59,706 nucleotides of DNA from Limisphaerales bacterium (GTDB lineage Bacteria; Verrucomicrobiota; Verrucomicrobiia; Limisphaerales; BOG-1460), in NCBI GenBank assembly GCA_003159675.1, contig PLQC01000126.1:1-59706 (forward strand). The letters are read 5' to 3'. The position numbers and the translations under genes are program-made. The notes under the pieces are model-generated. The model had not been told where the DNA came from, made no database searches, and worked only from the letters and a program-made list of their open reading frames with translations. Shown here piece by piece: positions 10,611 through 21,500 of this stretch (positions within the stretch are counted from its first letter, which is position 1; every line of letters begins with the position of its first letter).

Positions 10611-10805
10611 CCCTTCACCCTTCCAACCTTGTTACGAAACATCCTTCTAGGGTTTTTCCCGATTCCCGTCAAGAGAAAACAGATGGGCGGACCCAGCGAC
10701 CCAGCGGCGCCTCCCGGTTATTGAATCGGGCCGTTCAGCCGCGAAGGGTGGAAAAAGGTTCGACGATTCCCTGCCGGCCTCGCGGAAAACGAGGGTCCTC
10801 GCGCG

Positions 10806-11915
10806 TCAGGTCAGCCGCATCGGCATGACCACGTAAAGGAACGGGCCATTGATTTTGAGGACGCCCGGGCTCAGCTCGTCGATCAATTCAATGAAGACTT
10901 CATCGTTCGCCAGTGCGTTCAGCGGATCGATCAGGTATTTGGGATTGAAGGCGATAGCCATTTCCTTGCCTTTATAGTTGATGGCCAGGCTTTCCCTCGC
11001 TTCTCCCACTTCCGGCGAATTGGCGGTTATGGCGAGGTTGTTCTTGCCAAAAGCCAGCTTGACCGAGTTCGCCTTCTCGCTCGTCATGATTTCAGCCCGC
11101 CGTAGAGCATGCAGAAATTCCTCCCTCATCAACGATATTCGTTCCTTCACCTCTCCCGGTATCACCTGGCGATAATTTGGATAATTTCCCTCAATCAGCT
11201 TGCTGACAATCAAAATGGAGAATCCTTTGTCGTCCTTTAATGTGAAGGAAGCATGGTTGTCCGAGTAATGGATTTCAATGACCCCCTTGTCCTGCAGCAA
11301 CCGGTTGAGTTCGGCCACCGCCTTGGCCGGCACAATGAATTCCCCTTGGCTTTTTTCCGAGACATCTACCTCCTCGTCCACGAGCGCCAGACGCCGCCCA
11401 TCCGTCGCCACCATGGTCATTTTATGATCTTTCAAGCTGATGAAAATCCCGTTTAAGACATATCGTGATTCGTCCGTTGAAATACCAAAAGATGTTTTGC
11501 GCAGCATTCCTTTGACGGTTTCCTGCTGCAAAACAACTTTTTTGTCGTCCTTAAACTTCGGCAGCGGCGGAAATTCATCCGCGCTCAGACCGTTTATTTT
11601 GTAAAAGGACGCGCCCGAACGGATGCTGCACATATTTTTGTCATCCACCTCGAGGTCGATTTCGGAGTTGCTCAACTCACGCACGATCCCGAATAGTTTT
11701 TTGACCGGTACCGTCGAGGATCCAGGTTTTTTGACGTGCGCTTCGACGCCACAGGCGACGGTGACATCCAGGTCCGTCGCGGTGAATTCCAGACGGTCCC
11801 CCTCGGCGCGAAGGAGGACATTGGAAAGGATGGGCAGAGTGGTGCGCGTACTTACCACATTTTGAACGGCCTGGAGACCGTTGATAATCTGCTCCTTTGT
11901 GATGGTCAGGTTCAT
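10806..11915 (-). CDS. dnaN: DNA polymerase III subunit beta (sliding clamp)
   Basis: MNLTITKEQIINGLQAVQNVVSTRTTLPILSNVLLRAEGDRLEFTATDLDV...; ends FLYVVMPMRLT. Confidence 0.96.
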   Translation of the reverse strand: MNLTITKEQIINGLQAVQNVVSTRTTLPILSNVLLRAEGDRLEFTATDLDVTVACGVEAHVKKPGSSTVPVKKLFGIVRELSNSEIDLEVDDKNMCSIRSGASFYKINGLSADEFPPLPKFKDDKKVVLQQETVKGMLRKTSFGISTDESRYVLNGIFISLKDHKMTMVATDGRRLALVDEEVDVSEKSQGEFIVPAKAVAELNRLLQDKGVIEIHYSDNHASFTLKDDKGFSILIVSKLIEGNYPNYRQVIPGEVKERISLMREEFLHALRRAEIMTSEKANSVKLAFGKNNLAITANSPEVGEARESLAINYKGKEMAIAFNPKYLIDPLNALANDEVFIELIDELSPGVLKINGPFLYVVMPMRLT

Positions 11916-11966
11916 GCGTCCTTAATAGATGAGTTTTATCTGTACCATTCTCTTCTTAATATAGGC

Positions 11967-12093
11967 TGTGAATAAGATAAACAACCTTTGGTGTCAAGGT
12001 TGGGGCAGACACTTATGTTGCAAAAGAATGACGCAAAAAAACAGCGAGTGTGGAAAAAGAATCCCCTTTTTCGACTTGTTAACAAAATCCACA
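11967..12093. promoter_or_regulatory. Cluster of DnaA-box-like sites in the AT-rich dnaN upstream region
   Basis: TTATTCACA (11967-11975, complement), TTTTCCACA (12049-12057, complement), AAATCCACA (12085-12093). Confidence 0.4.
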
Positions 12094-12099
12094 AAACAC

Positions 12100-13266
12100 T
12101 CACAGTGTTTGCGCCCGATTCTCGACCTGTTGTGAGCGACCAACAACGGACCTGAGAACCCCGGAAACATAATCGACTTCATCAAGCGACGATTTTCTTC
12201 CCAACGAAAAGCGGATGAGCGATCCGGCCAAGGAATCATTAAGACCGAGTGCGGAGATGACGTGTGAGGGTTCCAAAGAGCCGGCGGAGCAGGCTGAGCC
12301 GCTCGATGCGCAAATACCCTCCAGATCCAGCCCGGCCAGCAACGCGATGCTGTCGGCGCCTTCAACCACGAGCGAAACGGTATTTATCAGGCGCTGATGG
12401 CGCGATCCCACGAAGCGGGCGCCCGGGATGCGGTCGATTGCGGCTATCAAACGCCCAGACAACGGGGTCAGGTCCGGCTTTGAGAAGACCGGCTGGCGCA
12501 CGAAAAGTTCCAGGGCGAGAACAAATCCCATGATCGCCGCCAGGTTCTCCGTTCCGGCGCGCCGCTCGTTTTCGTGGCTTCCGCCGAAGAGGAGGGGTTC
12601 CGGGTGCAGTGGTGATCGGCAGAACAACGCCCCGGCGCCCTTGGGACCGTGAAATTTATGGGCGCAGATTGAAACCAGGTCCGCGTTGAACTGCTGGATG
12701 CCGTCGAACGGCTCTTTTCCAAACCACTGGACTGCGTCCGTGTGAAACAGCACGTCTCGCTCGCGGCAAAGCGCGCCCAGTTCGGCCACAGGCTGGATCG
12801 TTCCTATTTCATTATTGGCCGCCATGATTGAAACCAGGATTGTGTCGGGTCGCAGGGTCTCCTTGAGGGAGTCCGGCGAAACGAAGCCTTCCGGGTTCAC
12901 AGGAAGCACTGTCACCTCGAAGCCCTCATTGCGGCACAGGTACTGGCAGGAATGGAGGACGGCAGGGTGTTCGATTGAGGAAGTGATGAGATGCCGGCCC
13001 TTTGATTTGAGGCGTCGTGCGGCGCCGAAGAGGGCGAGGTTGACGCTCTCGGTCCCGCCGCTTGTAAAAATAACCTCTCCGGGTTTGCAACCGAGGACGT
13101 TGGCGGCGCGGTCGCGGGCGTCGTCCAGGAGGGCCCGGGCTTTGCGGCCAACGTGGTGGATGCTGGAGGGATTGCCCCAGACCTCGTCGAGAAACGGAAG
13201 CATGGCCTCCCGCACCCGGGGATCGAGCGGCGTCGTGGCGTTATAATCGAAATAAATGCTTCGCAC
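12100..13266 (-). CDS. Cysteine desulfurase (NifS/IscS-like)
   Basis: GTG start; MRSIYFDYNATTPLDPRVREAMLPFLDEVWGNPSSIHHVGRKAR...; ASSGSACSAGSLEPSHV active-site Cys region. Confidence 0.94.
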   Translation of the reverse strand: MRSIYFDYNATTPLDPRVREAMLPFLDEVWGNPSSIHHVGRKARALLDDARDRAANVLGCKPGEVIFTSGGTESVNLALFGAARRLKSKGRHLITSSIEHPAVLHSCQYLCRNEGFEVTVLPVNPEGFVSPDSLKETLRPDTILVSIMAANNEIGTIQPVAELGALCRERDVLFHTDAVQWFGKEPFDGIQQFNADLVSICAHKFHGPKGAGALFCRSPLHPEPLLFGGSHENERRAGTENLAAIMGFVLALELFVRQPVFSKPDLTPLSGRLIAAIDRIPGARFVGSRHQRLINTVSLVVEGADSIALLAGLDLEGICASSGSACSAGSLEPSHVISALGLNDSLAGSLIRFSLGRKSSLDEVDYVSGVLRSVVGRSQQVENRAQTL

Positions 13267-13269
13267 GGT

Positions 13270-13446
13270 TCAACGAATCACGATATCCAGAGGAACCTCC
13301 GTCCGGATGCCGAGGTCGAGCACTGGAAAATTCCGGACCTGCCGTTGTCGGGGCGGGAGCCGGTCCGTCGAGCGGGCGGCGGGCCTGGCCTGGCCTGCCA
13401 TTTTGAGGGCCCAACGTTCTTTGGCGGCGATGCAGGCTTCTTTCAT
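13270..13446 (-). pseudogene. 58-aa ORF resembling the N-terminus of sulfite-oxidase/YedY-like molybdopterin oxidoreductases
   Basis: MKEACIAAKERWALKMAGQARPAARSTDRLPPRQRQVRNFPVLDLGIRTEVPLDIVIR*; the RLPPxQRxVxxFPVLDLG string is reminiscent of that family. Below the ORF-track length cutoff. Confidence 0.4.
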
Positions 13447-13611
13447 CCGGGTGCTGCAGGTTACATCAGGGCGGGCGCCGCCGCCAGCCTGCGCCTCTGT
13501 ATTTTGGAGGGAACCCGGTTCGCCGTCGCTTCCTGTTTGGCGCCTGGGGACGAGCCGCGGCCCGGATTAAAAAGAGTTTTCGCCCGCCGCGCTTTCGCCT
13601 AATTTGCTCCC

Positions 13612-14298
13612 ATGTTCAAACCGGCCGATTTGTTCGATCTGAGCCAGACGGAACACGCGGCGATTTTTGACGGCTGCGAGTTTGCCTGGCAGGCGCTCGA
13701 AAAGATCTCCGCCTACATCGCGGCGACACTGCGCCCGGGGCTGCACAACCACTGTGAAGGCGTGGCCTATGTCGGCGAGAAGGTTTTCATAGGAGAAGGC
13801 ACCCTGGTCGAGGCCGGCGCGATGATCAAGGGACCGGCGATCATCGGGCGGAACTGTCACATCCGCCATAATGCCTATCTGCGCGAGAACGTGATCCTCG
13901 GCGACGGCTGTGTGGTCGGGAATTCGAGCGAACTCAAGGACTCGCTGCTTTTCAACAAAGCCGGGGCGCCGCATTTCAACTACATCGGCGACTCGATCCT
14001 GGGCCACAAGGTGCATCTGGGCGCGGGAGTGGTGTTGTCCAACATCAAGTCCCTGGCCGGCAATGTGACGGTGGAGAGGGAGGGCAAACCCTTCGACACG
14101 GGGCTGCGGAAGTTCGGTGCGCTGCTGGGGGACGGCGCGGAGGTCGGCTGCAATTCGGTGCTGAACCCGGGCAGCATCATCGGCCGCGGCGCGGTCATTT
14201 ATCCCGGCGTCAACTGGCGCGGCATTTTGCCGGCGAACATGATTGTGAAGAACAGAGCGGACCAGGAGGTGGTGATGCGGAGGCCAAGGGAAACATGA
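13612..14298 (+). CDS. Left-handed beta-helix (hexapeptide) acyl/nucleotidyltransferase-like protein
   Basis: Hexapeptide repeats: VGEKVFIGEGTLVEAGAMIKGPAIIGRNCHIRHNAYLRENVILGDGCVVGN... Confidence 0.85.
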   Translation: MFKPADLFDLSQTEHAAIFDGCEFAWQALEKISAYIAATLRPGLHNHCEGVAYVGEKVFIGEGTLVEAGAMIKGPAIIGRNCHIRHNAYLRENVILGDGCVVGNSSELKDSLLFNKAGAPHFNYIGDSILGHKVHLGAGVVLSNIKSLAGNVTVEREGKPFDTGLRKFGALLGDGAEVGCNSVLNPGSIIGRGAVIYPGVNWRGILPANMIVKNRADQEVVMRRPRET

Positions 14299-14461
14299 CC
14301 CGGCGACGAGACGTCACAGGACGGCTGGCGGAGGCGAACCCGGACGGACATCGATGGCAGACGAGGCAATCGTTAGTATTACCAAATGCCATTCCACTTG
14401 CCTATGGTAAATTTATCCAGTTGAACCAGGCGTGGATCGTTTGGTGAGGTGAAGAGGCAAA

Positions 14462-16627
14462 ATGATTTCAGTGGTTGAACCCCAACCCGCCGGCGCCGAT
14501 CTGGTTGCCCAGGTCGAAGCCATCTTTTCGCCGACCGGTCTCCTGTCGCGCGCGAAAAATTTCGAGTTTCGCCCGCAGCAGCAGGAAATGGCCGTGGCCG
14601 TCGCCCGCGCACTGGAGCACCGCGAGCACCTGGCGGTCGAAGCGGGCACCGGCGTCGGCAAAAGCCTGGCTTATCTGATCCCCGCCATCCTGTTCGCCCG
14701 CGCGAACCGGAAGAAGGCCGTGGTCTCGACGCACACGATCAACCTTCAGGAGCAGTTGGTGGAAAAGGATCTGCCCATGCTCGCGGAGATTCTGACCGTG
14801 AAGTTCAATTTCACGATGCTGAAAGGCCGGGGGAATTACCTCTGCACCCGCCGGCTCCGCAAGGCCCTGCAGCAGGCGGGCAACCTGTTCACCTCGTCCG
14901 AAACCGAGGAACTCCGGCGGATCCAGGAATGGTCCAGGACCACCGCCGACGGGAGCCTGTCCGATTTCGAGATCGAGCCGGACCCGAAAGTCTGGGCGCA
15001 GGTGTGTTCCGAGCGCGGCCTTTGCTCGCCAAAATTGTGCGGGTATCCGTCCGACTTCGGGAAGCAGAACGAGGTCTGCTTTTTCCAGTGCGCCCGCAAC
15101 CGCATTCTGTCCGCCGACGTGCTGGTGTTGAATCACACGCTGTTCTTCACCCTGCTCGGCGGTGTGGAGGAGGAGAGCGACGGCGGGATTCTCTTCAAGA
15201 ACGATTTCGTGATCTTCGACGAGGCGCACCAGATGGAAAGCGTGGCGTCGAAGCACATCGGCCTGAGCGTTTCGAGCGGCCAGGTGCGGTATGCGCTCCA
15301 CCGCCTGTGGAATCCCCGCACCGAGAAGGGCCTGCTCGCCACCCTTCGCAAAGGCGGCGCGGTTAAATTCGTGGACGATCTCCTCGAGGCGGCGGAGGAG
15401 TTCTTTGCCAGGGTGGAATCGGCGTGCGAAGAACTGAACCGCCAGCGCGGCGAGGGTTCCGGAGGCACCGGCTTTCGGAAGCGCCCGCCCCAGGCGGGCG
15501 CGCGGCGCGACTGGACCGAGTTGCGCATCCGCCGGACGGACCTGGTCGAGGACAACGTCACCCTGCCGATTCAGCGGCTGCGCGAGGCGGTGAGCGACCT
15601 GATCAAGTCGAGCGAGGACAAGGACATCGGCCAGGAGTTGATGGAGTGCAACCGGCGGCTGGCGGAACTGCGCGAGGAGGTGGCGATGTTTCTCGGTCAA
15701 AGCGCCGGGGACCACGTTTATTGGGTCGAACGCTCGGGCAAAGCCCACAGGAACCTGGCGCTGAACGCGGCGCCGATCGACGTCGCGGAATACCTTCGCC
15801 GGCGGCTGTTCCAGGCTGACACCTCGGTGATCATGACGAGCGCGACCCTGGCGGTCAGCGCCCGGGGAGTGGGGGGTTCCAAGTTGAAGAGGGAGGCGCC
15901 GGCGGACGATCGGCCGGCGCGGGCCGGCGGCCGGGCGCCTGCGACGGGGAATTCGCCGCTCGGCTATTTCGCCCGCCGGGTCGGTGCGGATTCAGCCGTT
16001 CAACTCCAGGTCGGCACGCCGTTCGATTACGAGCGGCAGATGAAATTGTACGTCGCGAGCAAGATGCCGGATCCGCGCGAGCCGGGGTATCGCGACGCGC
16101 TGATCCACTGGATCGAGCATTTCGTGAAAATGACGCACGGCAAGGCGTTCGTGCTGTTCACCAACTTCAAGCTGATGCAGGAGATCGGCGAGGGAATGCA
16201 ACCCTTCTTCGACAAACTGGGCGTCGCCTGCTTCGTGCAGGGCACCGGCACGCCCCGTTCGTTGATGCTCGAGAAATTCAAGGAGGACGTGGACTCGGTG
16301 CTGTTCGGCACCGACAGTTTCTGGCAGGGCGTGGATGTGCCGGGCGAAGCGCTGAGCAATGTCGTCATCACCCGGCTGCCGTTCGCAGTCCCGGATCATC
16401 CGCTGATCGAGGCGCGGATCGAGGCGATCGAGGCGCGCGGCGGCGATTCATTCCGGGAATTCTCCTTGCCGGAAGCCATCCTGAAGTTCCGACAGGGCGT
16501 TGGGCGGCTCATCCGAACCAAAACAGACACGGGCATCATTGTCGTGCTGGACAACCGGATTCTGGCGAAGCAATACGGGAGGGCCTTTCTGGACGCCCTG
16601 CCCAGGTGCCCTGTGGAAGTCCTGTAG
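14462..16627 (+). CDS. dinG: ATP-dependent DNA helicase, DinG/XPD family
   Basis: Walker A VEAGTGVGKSLAYLIPA, DEAH (IFDEAHQM), Cys-rich Fe-S cluster region, VGRLIRTKTDTGIIVVLDNR helicase C-terminus. Confidence 0.92.
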   Translation: MISVVEPQPAGADLVAQVEAIFSPTGLLSRAKNFEFRPQQQEMAVAVARALEHREHLAVEAGTGVGKSLAYLIPAILFARANRKKAVVSTHTINLQEQLVEKDLPMLAEILTVKFNFTMLKGRGNYLCTRRLRKALQQAGNLFTSSETEELRRIQEWSRTTADGSLSDFEIEPDPKVWAQVCSERGLCSPKLCGYPSDFGKQNEVCFFQCARNRILSADVLVLNHTLFFTLLGGVEEESDGGILFKNDFVIFDEAHQMESVASKHIGLSVSSGQVRYALHRLWNPRTEKGLLATLRKGGAVKFVDDLLEAAEEFFARVESACEELNRQRGEGSGGTGFRKRPPQAGARRDWTELRIRRTDLVEDNVTLPIQRLREAVSDLIKSSEDKDIGQELMECNRRLAELREEVAMFLGQSAGDHVYWVERSGKAHRNLALNAAPIDVAEYLRRRLFQADTSVIMTSATLAVSARGVGGSKLKREAPADDRPARAGGRAPATGNSPLGYFARRVGADSAVQLQVGTPFDYERQMKLYVASKMPDPREPGYRDALIHWIEHFVKMTHGKAFVLFTNFKLMQEIGEGMQPFFDKLGVACFVQGTGTPRSLMLEKFKEDVDSVLFGTDSFWQGVDVPGEALSNVVITRLPFAVPDHPLIEARIEAIEARGGDSFREFSLPEAILKFRQGVGRLIRTKTDTGIIVVLDNRILAKQYGRAFLDALPRCPVEVL
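15481..15501. repeat. Palindrome inside dinG coding sequence
   Basis: GCGCCCGCC-CCA-GGCGGGCGC, 9-bp perfect arms, 3-nt loop. Confidence 0.75.
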
Positions 16628-16636
16628 ATGGAGCAC

Positions 16637-16690
16637 GGACAGCCTTGTCCGCGAGTTCAGCCAATCGGGTTTGCGCGGACAAGGCTGTCC
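16637..16690. terminator. 17-bp perfect inverted repeat between convergent dinG and dus
   Basis: GGACAGCCTTGTCCGCG ... CGCGGACAAGGCTGTCC, 20-nt loop; no T-tract, so it may be a dispersed repeat rather than a terminator. Confidence 0.6.
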
Positions 16691-16718
16691 GCCCTCCAAG
16701 GGGTGGTTCGCGTAGAGT

Positions 16719-17822
16719 TTACCAGACCTCGACCGGCCCTTTCGGGACTGGGAGCGGGTGGGATTGGGAGGCGCCCGGCTCCTGCATGAAGGAAGACATC
16801 ATCGGCGCGGGCTGGAACCGGGGTTTCAATTCGCCGTTCTCATCCAGGAACTGCCGGCGCCAGCGGCGATAGTTCTCGAGCGCCTCGTGAAACCCGGATT
16901 TCGTCGAAGTCAGCACCACGTGCCTGTTGAATTCGTTGGCGGGGCCGAACCGCCGGGAGTACCAGGGGGCCACTTTACGGAACATCCGGCAGCCCAGTTC
17001 CTCGCCGAACACCTCCACCATCAGGTCGAGATGCCGGCACATCACCCGCACCCGTTCCTCAAACGAAGGTTCGGGCAGGAGCAGACCGGTTTTCAGATAA
17101 TGCAGCGCGTGCGGAAAAATCCACGGATTGTAAAACGCGCCGCGGCCGATGCTCACCCCGGCGCAGCCTGTTTCGTCGAACATCCGTTTCGCCGCTTGCG
17201 GCGTCGTGACGTCGCCGTTCCCGATGACCGGGATCGAGTTCACGGCCTGGACCACGGCGCGGATGCCTGCCAGCTTGACCGTTCCGCCGAACCCCTGCTC
17301 GCGCGTGCGGCCATGGACGAAAATCGCCGCCACACCCACGTCCGACAGCGCGCGCGCCAGATCGGGTGCGGTGATGTTTGCATCATCCCAGCCCAGGCGC
17401 ATCTTGGCCGTGACCGGGATTTTCAGGACGTCCACGATGCCTTTGACGAGGCGCGCGGTTTTGTCCAGCTCGGTCATCATGGACGATCCGCCGCCGACGC
17501 GGCAGACCTTGCGGACCGGGCAGCCCATGTTGATATCCACCGAGGCAACACTGAGGGATTCCAGATACAGCGCGGCCTCCCGCATTTCTTCGGGGACGGA
17601 ACCGAAGAGTTGGACGGCCAAGGGCTGGTCGGCGGGGCGGGTCTCGACCAATTTGAGCGCTTTGGGCCGTTTCTCGATCAGGGAACGCGCGTTGACCAGG
17701 TCCGTCGTGGCGAGCCCGAGCCCTCCCGCCTCGCGCAGCACCAGCCGGAACGGCAGGTTTGTGTATCCCGCCAGGGGCGAGAGGAACAAATTCGACTCCA
17801 GTGACAGGTTGCCGATGCGCAT
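16719..17822 (-). CDS. dus: tRNA-dihydrouridine synthase
   Basis: MRIGNLSLESNLFLSPLAGYTNLPFR...VDINMGCPVRKVCRVGGGSSMM...IPVIGNGDV. Confidence 0.93.
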   Translation of the reverse strand: MRIGNLSLESNLFLSPLAGYTNLPFRLVLREAGGLGLATTDLVNARSLIEKRPKALKLVETRPADQPLAVQLFGSVPEEMREAALYLESLSVASVDINMGCPVRKVCRVGGGSSMMTELDKTARLVKGIVDVLKIPVTAKMRLGWDDANITAPDLARALSDVGVAAIFVHGRTREQGFGGTVKLAGIRAVVQAVNSIPVIGNGDVTTPQAAKRMFDETGCAGVSIGRGAFYNPWIFPHALHYLKTGLLLPEPSFEERVRVMCRHLDLMVEVFGEELGCRMFRKVAPWYSRRFGPANEFNRHVVLTSTKSGFHEALENYRRWRRQFLDENGELKPRFQPAPMMSSFMQEPGASQSHPLPVPKGPVEVW

Positions 17823-18130
17823 TGTCGAGCGGGAGTATGACCTTTTCCGGCTCTTCTGCACGCATTAACCTTGATACAGCATCCGTGCCGTTGCCGCGAA
17901 CTCGATCCGGATGCAGCCCTTTCTATATGAAAGAGCCGGAGCGGAAAAGTTGTTCAACGATGACGCGACGAACACGACCGGTTTCATTTCCAGGAGATGT
18001 CCGTCCTGAAAACGTTCGCACCATCAGCGCCATGACCTCACATGAACAAATGCGAAGATCAAACGTCCCACACGCCAACGACGTGTCGCCGTGCAAACCA
18101 GCGTTCGCACTTGCTCAGAGACAAACACAG

Positions 18131-18439
18131 CTATTTGCCCAGGTTCTTTGGGGGTGCGCGCCTGCGGGCCAGGGCTTTCTTGATGCGAAGAGTTCGTTGC
18201 TGGTCCGGCGGCTTGAGGCCATCAAGCAAGCGGTTTGGGCTGGTTTCAACAAACTGGCAAAGCCGCGCGAAAGTAGTGATCGAAACAGGGTAAGTGCCCC
18301 GCTCAATATGGCCGATAGTTTTCCAATGCACACCGACCAACTCGGCCAAACACTCCTGAGTCATGTTGGCCTTCAGCCGCGCTTGGCGAACATGCAGGCC
18401 GATCAATCGCAGGAGTTGTTGATCCGTCACGCCATACAA
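18131..18439 (-). CDS. XRE-family helix-turn-helix regulator
   Basis: LIGLHVRQARLKANMTQECLAELVGVHWKTIGHIERGTYPVSITTFARLCQFVE: Cro/CI HTH. Confidence 0.88.
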   Translation of the reverse strand: MYGVTDQQLLRLIGLHVRQARLKANMTQECLAELVGVHWKTIGHIERGTYPVSITTFARLCQFVETSPNRLLDGLKPPDQQRTLRIKKALARRRAPPKNLGK

Positions 18440-18566
18440 CGGAAGGGATCGGCTCTCTTATTGACACCTCTCAAACATTCCATTAATGATCTGCAAAGAG
18501 ATACTTTTTTCTTGCATTTGCCACGAGGAGAACTTAAACACCTGTCAACGACAATTGGAGATACTT

Positions 18567-21500
18567 ATGGCTAATTGGCGGGCGGCAGCGATTGGGATTG
18601 GGCTGGCAGTTCTACTGGCTGCTGGTTTGGCTCAGGCTCAGGTGAGGACATTCCAGAGTCAGGCAGAGGTCGCTTCCGATCTTCAACTTGTTCCGGCAGA
18701 TGCCGTGCCAGACTACGGCACCTTCTGGCTGCTTTCCGGACAACTGGATGAGAATCTGCCCTCTGTCCCCGTGCCCTTCGACATTTATCACGGCACCGAA
18801 CCGATATACGCCCTTGATCTGACCAATAACGTATTCCTTGTCGCCGACAGCCCCGACGATTACCGACTGCTCCTACAGCCGCCCGCCAAGAAATTGAATG
18901 GCATGGGCCAGAACAGTCTTTCGGCCATAGCCGACGGCGAAGGCTTAATGACCTCTGATGACTCAAGTTCCAGCGTTCAGAGCTACGGCCCGAGCGATTT
19001 GTGGCTGGGGATCACAGGTCTGACCAACGGGGTGCTGTCACTGAATTTGACCAACTCCCAGGCCGGTGAAGTCTATGAGATCTGGACCAAGACAGATTTA
19101 AGCGCCCCTTCCTGGAATATCGAACAGGCAGTGTGGGGCGCGACGAACCAGAATTGGACGGCTATAACGATCCCGGTATTGGATCGGACCAACGCATTGT
19201 TCGTCTGGGCCAGGGACTGGACCGGCATCGATGAAAACTCCAACAGCATCCCGGACTGGTGGGAATGGCTGTATTTCGGCGACTTGACTCAACCTGCGGA
19301 TGGGGACTACGACAATGACGGCGTCAGTAATCTCAATGAATATTTGTATGGCCACGATCCGAATAAAATCCAGTTCTCGATTCCGGTTTTAAACCAATAT
19401 GTCAGTGGCAGTACCGTGCCGATCCAATTGGATGTGGCCGCGGGAGTCCCGTCGAGCCTTGCGATCCTCGTCAACGACACAAATTTTGAGGATGCAGTGT
19501 GGGGGGCTTACAGCTCTTCAAACATCGTCGCCACAGTGGGTTACGACGAGGGTGATTACAATATCTGGATCGGTCTGCGTGGTCGGCTGGAAGGCTCGCA
19601 ACAGACGTGGCATGGAATCGTCTGCACCGTCGACAGGACGCCCCCGACGATCACCGTCACGAACCCGGCGCTGGCCCAGGTTGCCCGGCCATTGATCCAG
19701 ATCCAGGGCTATGTTTCAGAGCCACTATCGAGCCTGACGTTTGACTTGAGCAATTCCGCCGGCGTCATTACGAACCAGGAGGTGTGCATCACGGGCACTC
19801 ATGTGGACACGAATACTTCACAATTCACCACGAGTTATTTTCAGGCCTACGACGTCGTCCTGACGAACGGTGGCAACACGATCACGCTTCACGCAACCGA
19901 CTTGGCCGGCAACACGGCGGATACGAACTTCACGGTGACGCTCGACGACAGCACCGCCACCAATCCGCCCTCGATCACCATAACCTGGCCACAAAACAAC
20001 GGTGTGGTCGCTGGAACGAATTTCACCTTGCAAGGGCTGCTGGACGATGACACCGCTTCGGTCGCCGTCAGCGGACCGGGAATTGATGCCATTATCGGGA
20101 CCGTTGAGCGCGGGGGAAGATTCAGGGTGGACAATGTGCCGCTGACCGGTTCGACAAACAGCCTGATCATCACGGCGACCAACGCGGCTGGCTACAGTAG
20201 CAGCCAGCAATGGACGGTGTGCACGAGCACCGCAACGGTCACGGTTGACCCGATCACTGCTGACCAGCTCTCTCAGCCCTTCGTCACGGTCACGGGCGTG
20301 ACCAGCACCAACAGTTTGGACGTGTGGGTCAACGGGGTTCAAGCCAATGTAAATTCCGACGGTTCCTGGGAAGCGGACAACGTGCCAGTCCCCAATGACA
20401 GTGGCACGGGACACTTCGACGTCAATGTTTACCCGTCTGGCAGCGATCCGACCAGCACGCCTCCAACCGCGACACAGTTGGTCCAGGTGGAAATGCCCCC
20501 GGTTGTGCGCGCTTCAAACTACCTACGGATACGCAACTGGTTTGACAGCGGCTCTTGCGGGGTGTGCCCACACATAGAAACCTTGAATCAATCTTGGGAA
20601 ATCGGAATTGGCGGACAAAGTCTCTACAACGACTACGATTGTCGCGGAACAAACTGGAATTCGCAGGATCCATGGCCGGCGGACTCTCCACCCATTTCAT
20701 CCTGGGAAACGGGTTATACGTATGACGCCAACGTTTCGAGTAATTTCGCGACGGAGTGTAGCTTTATGGGTGGCGGTTGGACGGATCATGAAGTCACCAG
20801 CGACAGCATACGGACCCGGATTCAACTGGTGGCAGGTGGCCCGGCGCAGGCGGGAGAGCAACAATTGATAAGGTTGATCGCTTCTGCCTACGGTAGCGAT
20901 GGGAATTGGCTGCCCGTCTCCTTGATGCGCACCCCCGGCTTGACCTGGACGCCCACAGCCACCAACGCTTACGTAGGCGAGACGTTCCTGACCGCAGCCG
21001 CTGGTTCGACACGGGAGATCCCCTTTTCGGTGGCTCTGGTGTCTGATTTTGTCGTAAGCATGCAGGCAGAAGCGGTGCCCCCCTTCATTACGGCGAATGG
21101 AATAGATCTGAGGACCAATACGCCGGAGTTTTGCGTGGGGCAGAGCGTGAGCTTTCAACTTAATGGGTTGCCACCATATCAGGATATTGGCGTTGTGCAC
21201 TGGCAGATACCTGGCACATTTGTCAATGAGCCTTATCCGTACTCAGTGCCATGCACAAGCTACCGAGAGGATGATTCCTTGCTCGTTACCACCAACCCAT
21301 CTCCGTGCTGGTTTGTGAATGGGCCCGGCGGCACAATTAGCGTTGGAGCAACTCTCCATTTCTCCGACGGTCGATATGTAAATGTGGCGGCAGTAGGAAA
21401 GGTCGGCGTTTACCGGCCGATCACTACATTCCAGGACACTCCTCCGTCATTCGCCACAAACGTGATGGATACTGATGGCACATGGTACTTACAGTTGGGC

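Noticed and set aside
14468-15748. 426-aa minus strand ORF
   Set aside because: Antisense to dinG, which has all expected helicase motifs.
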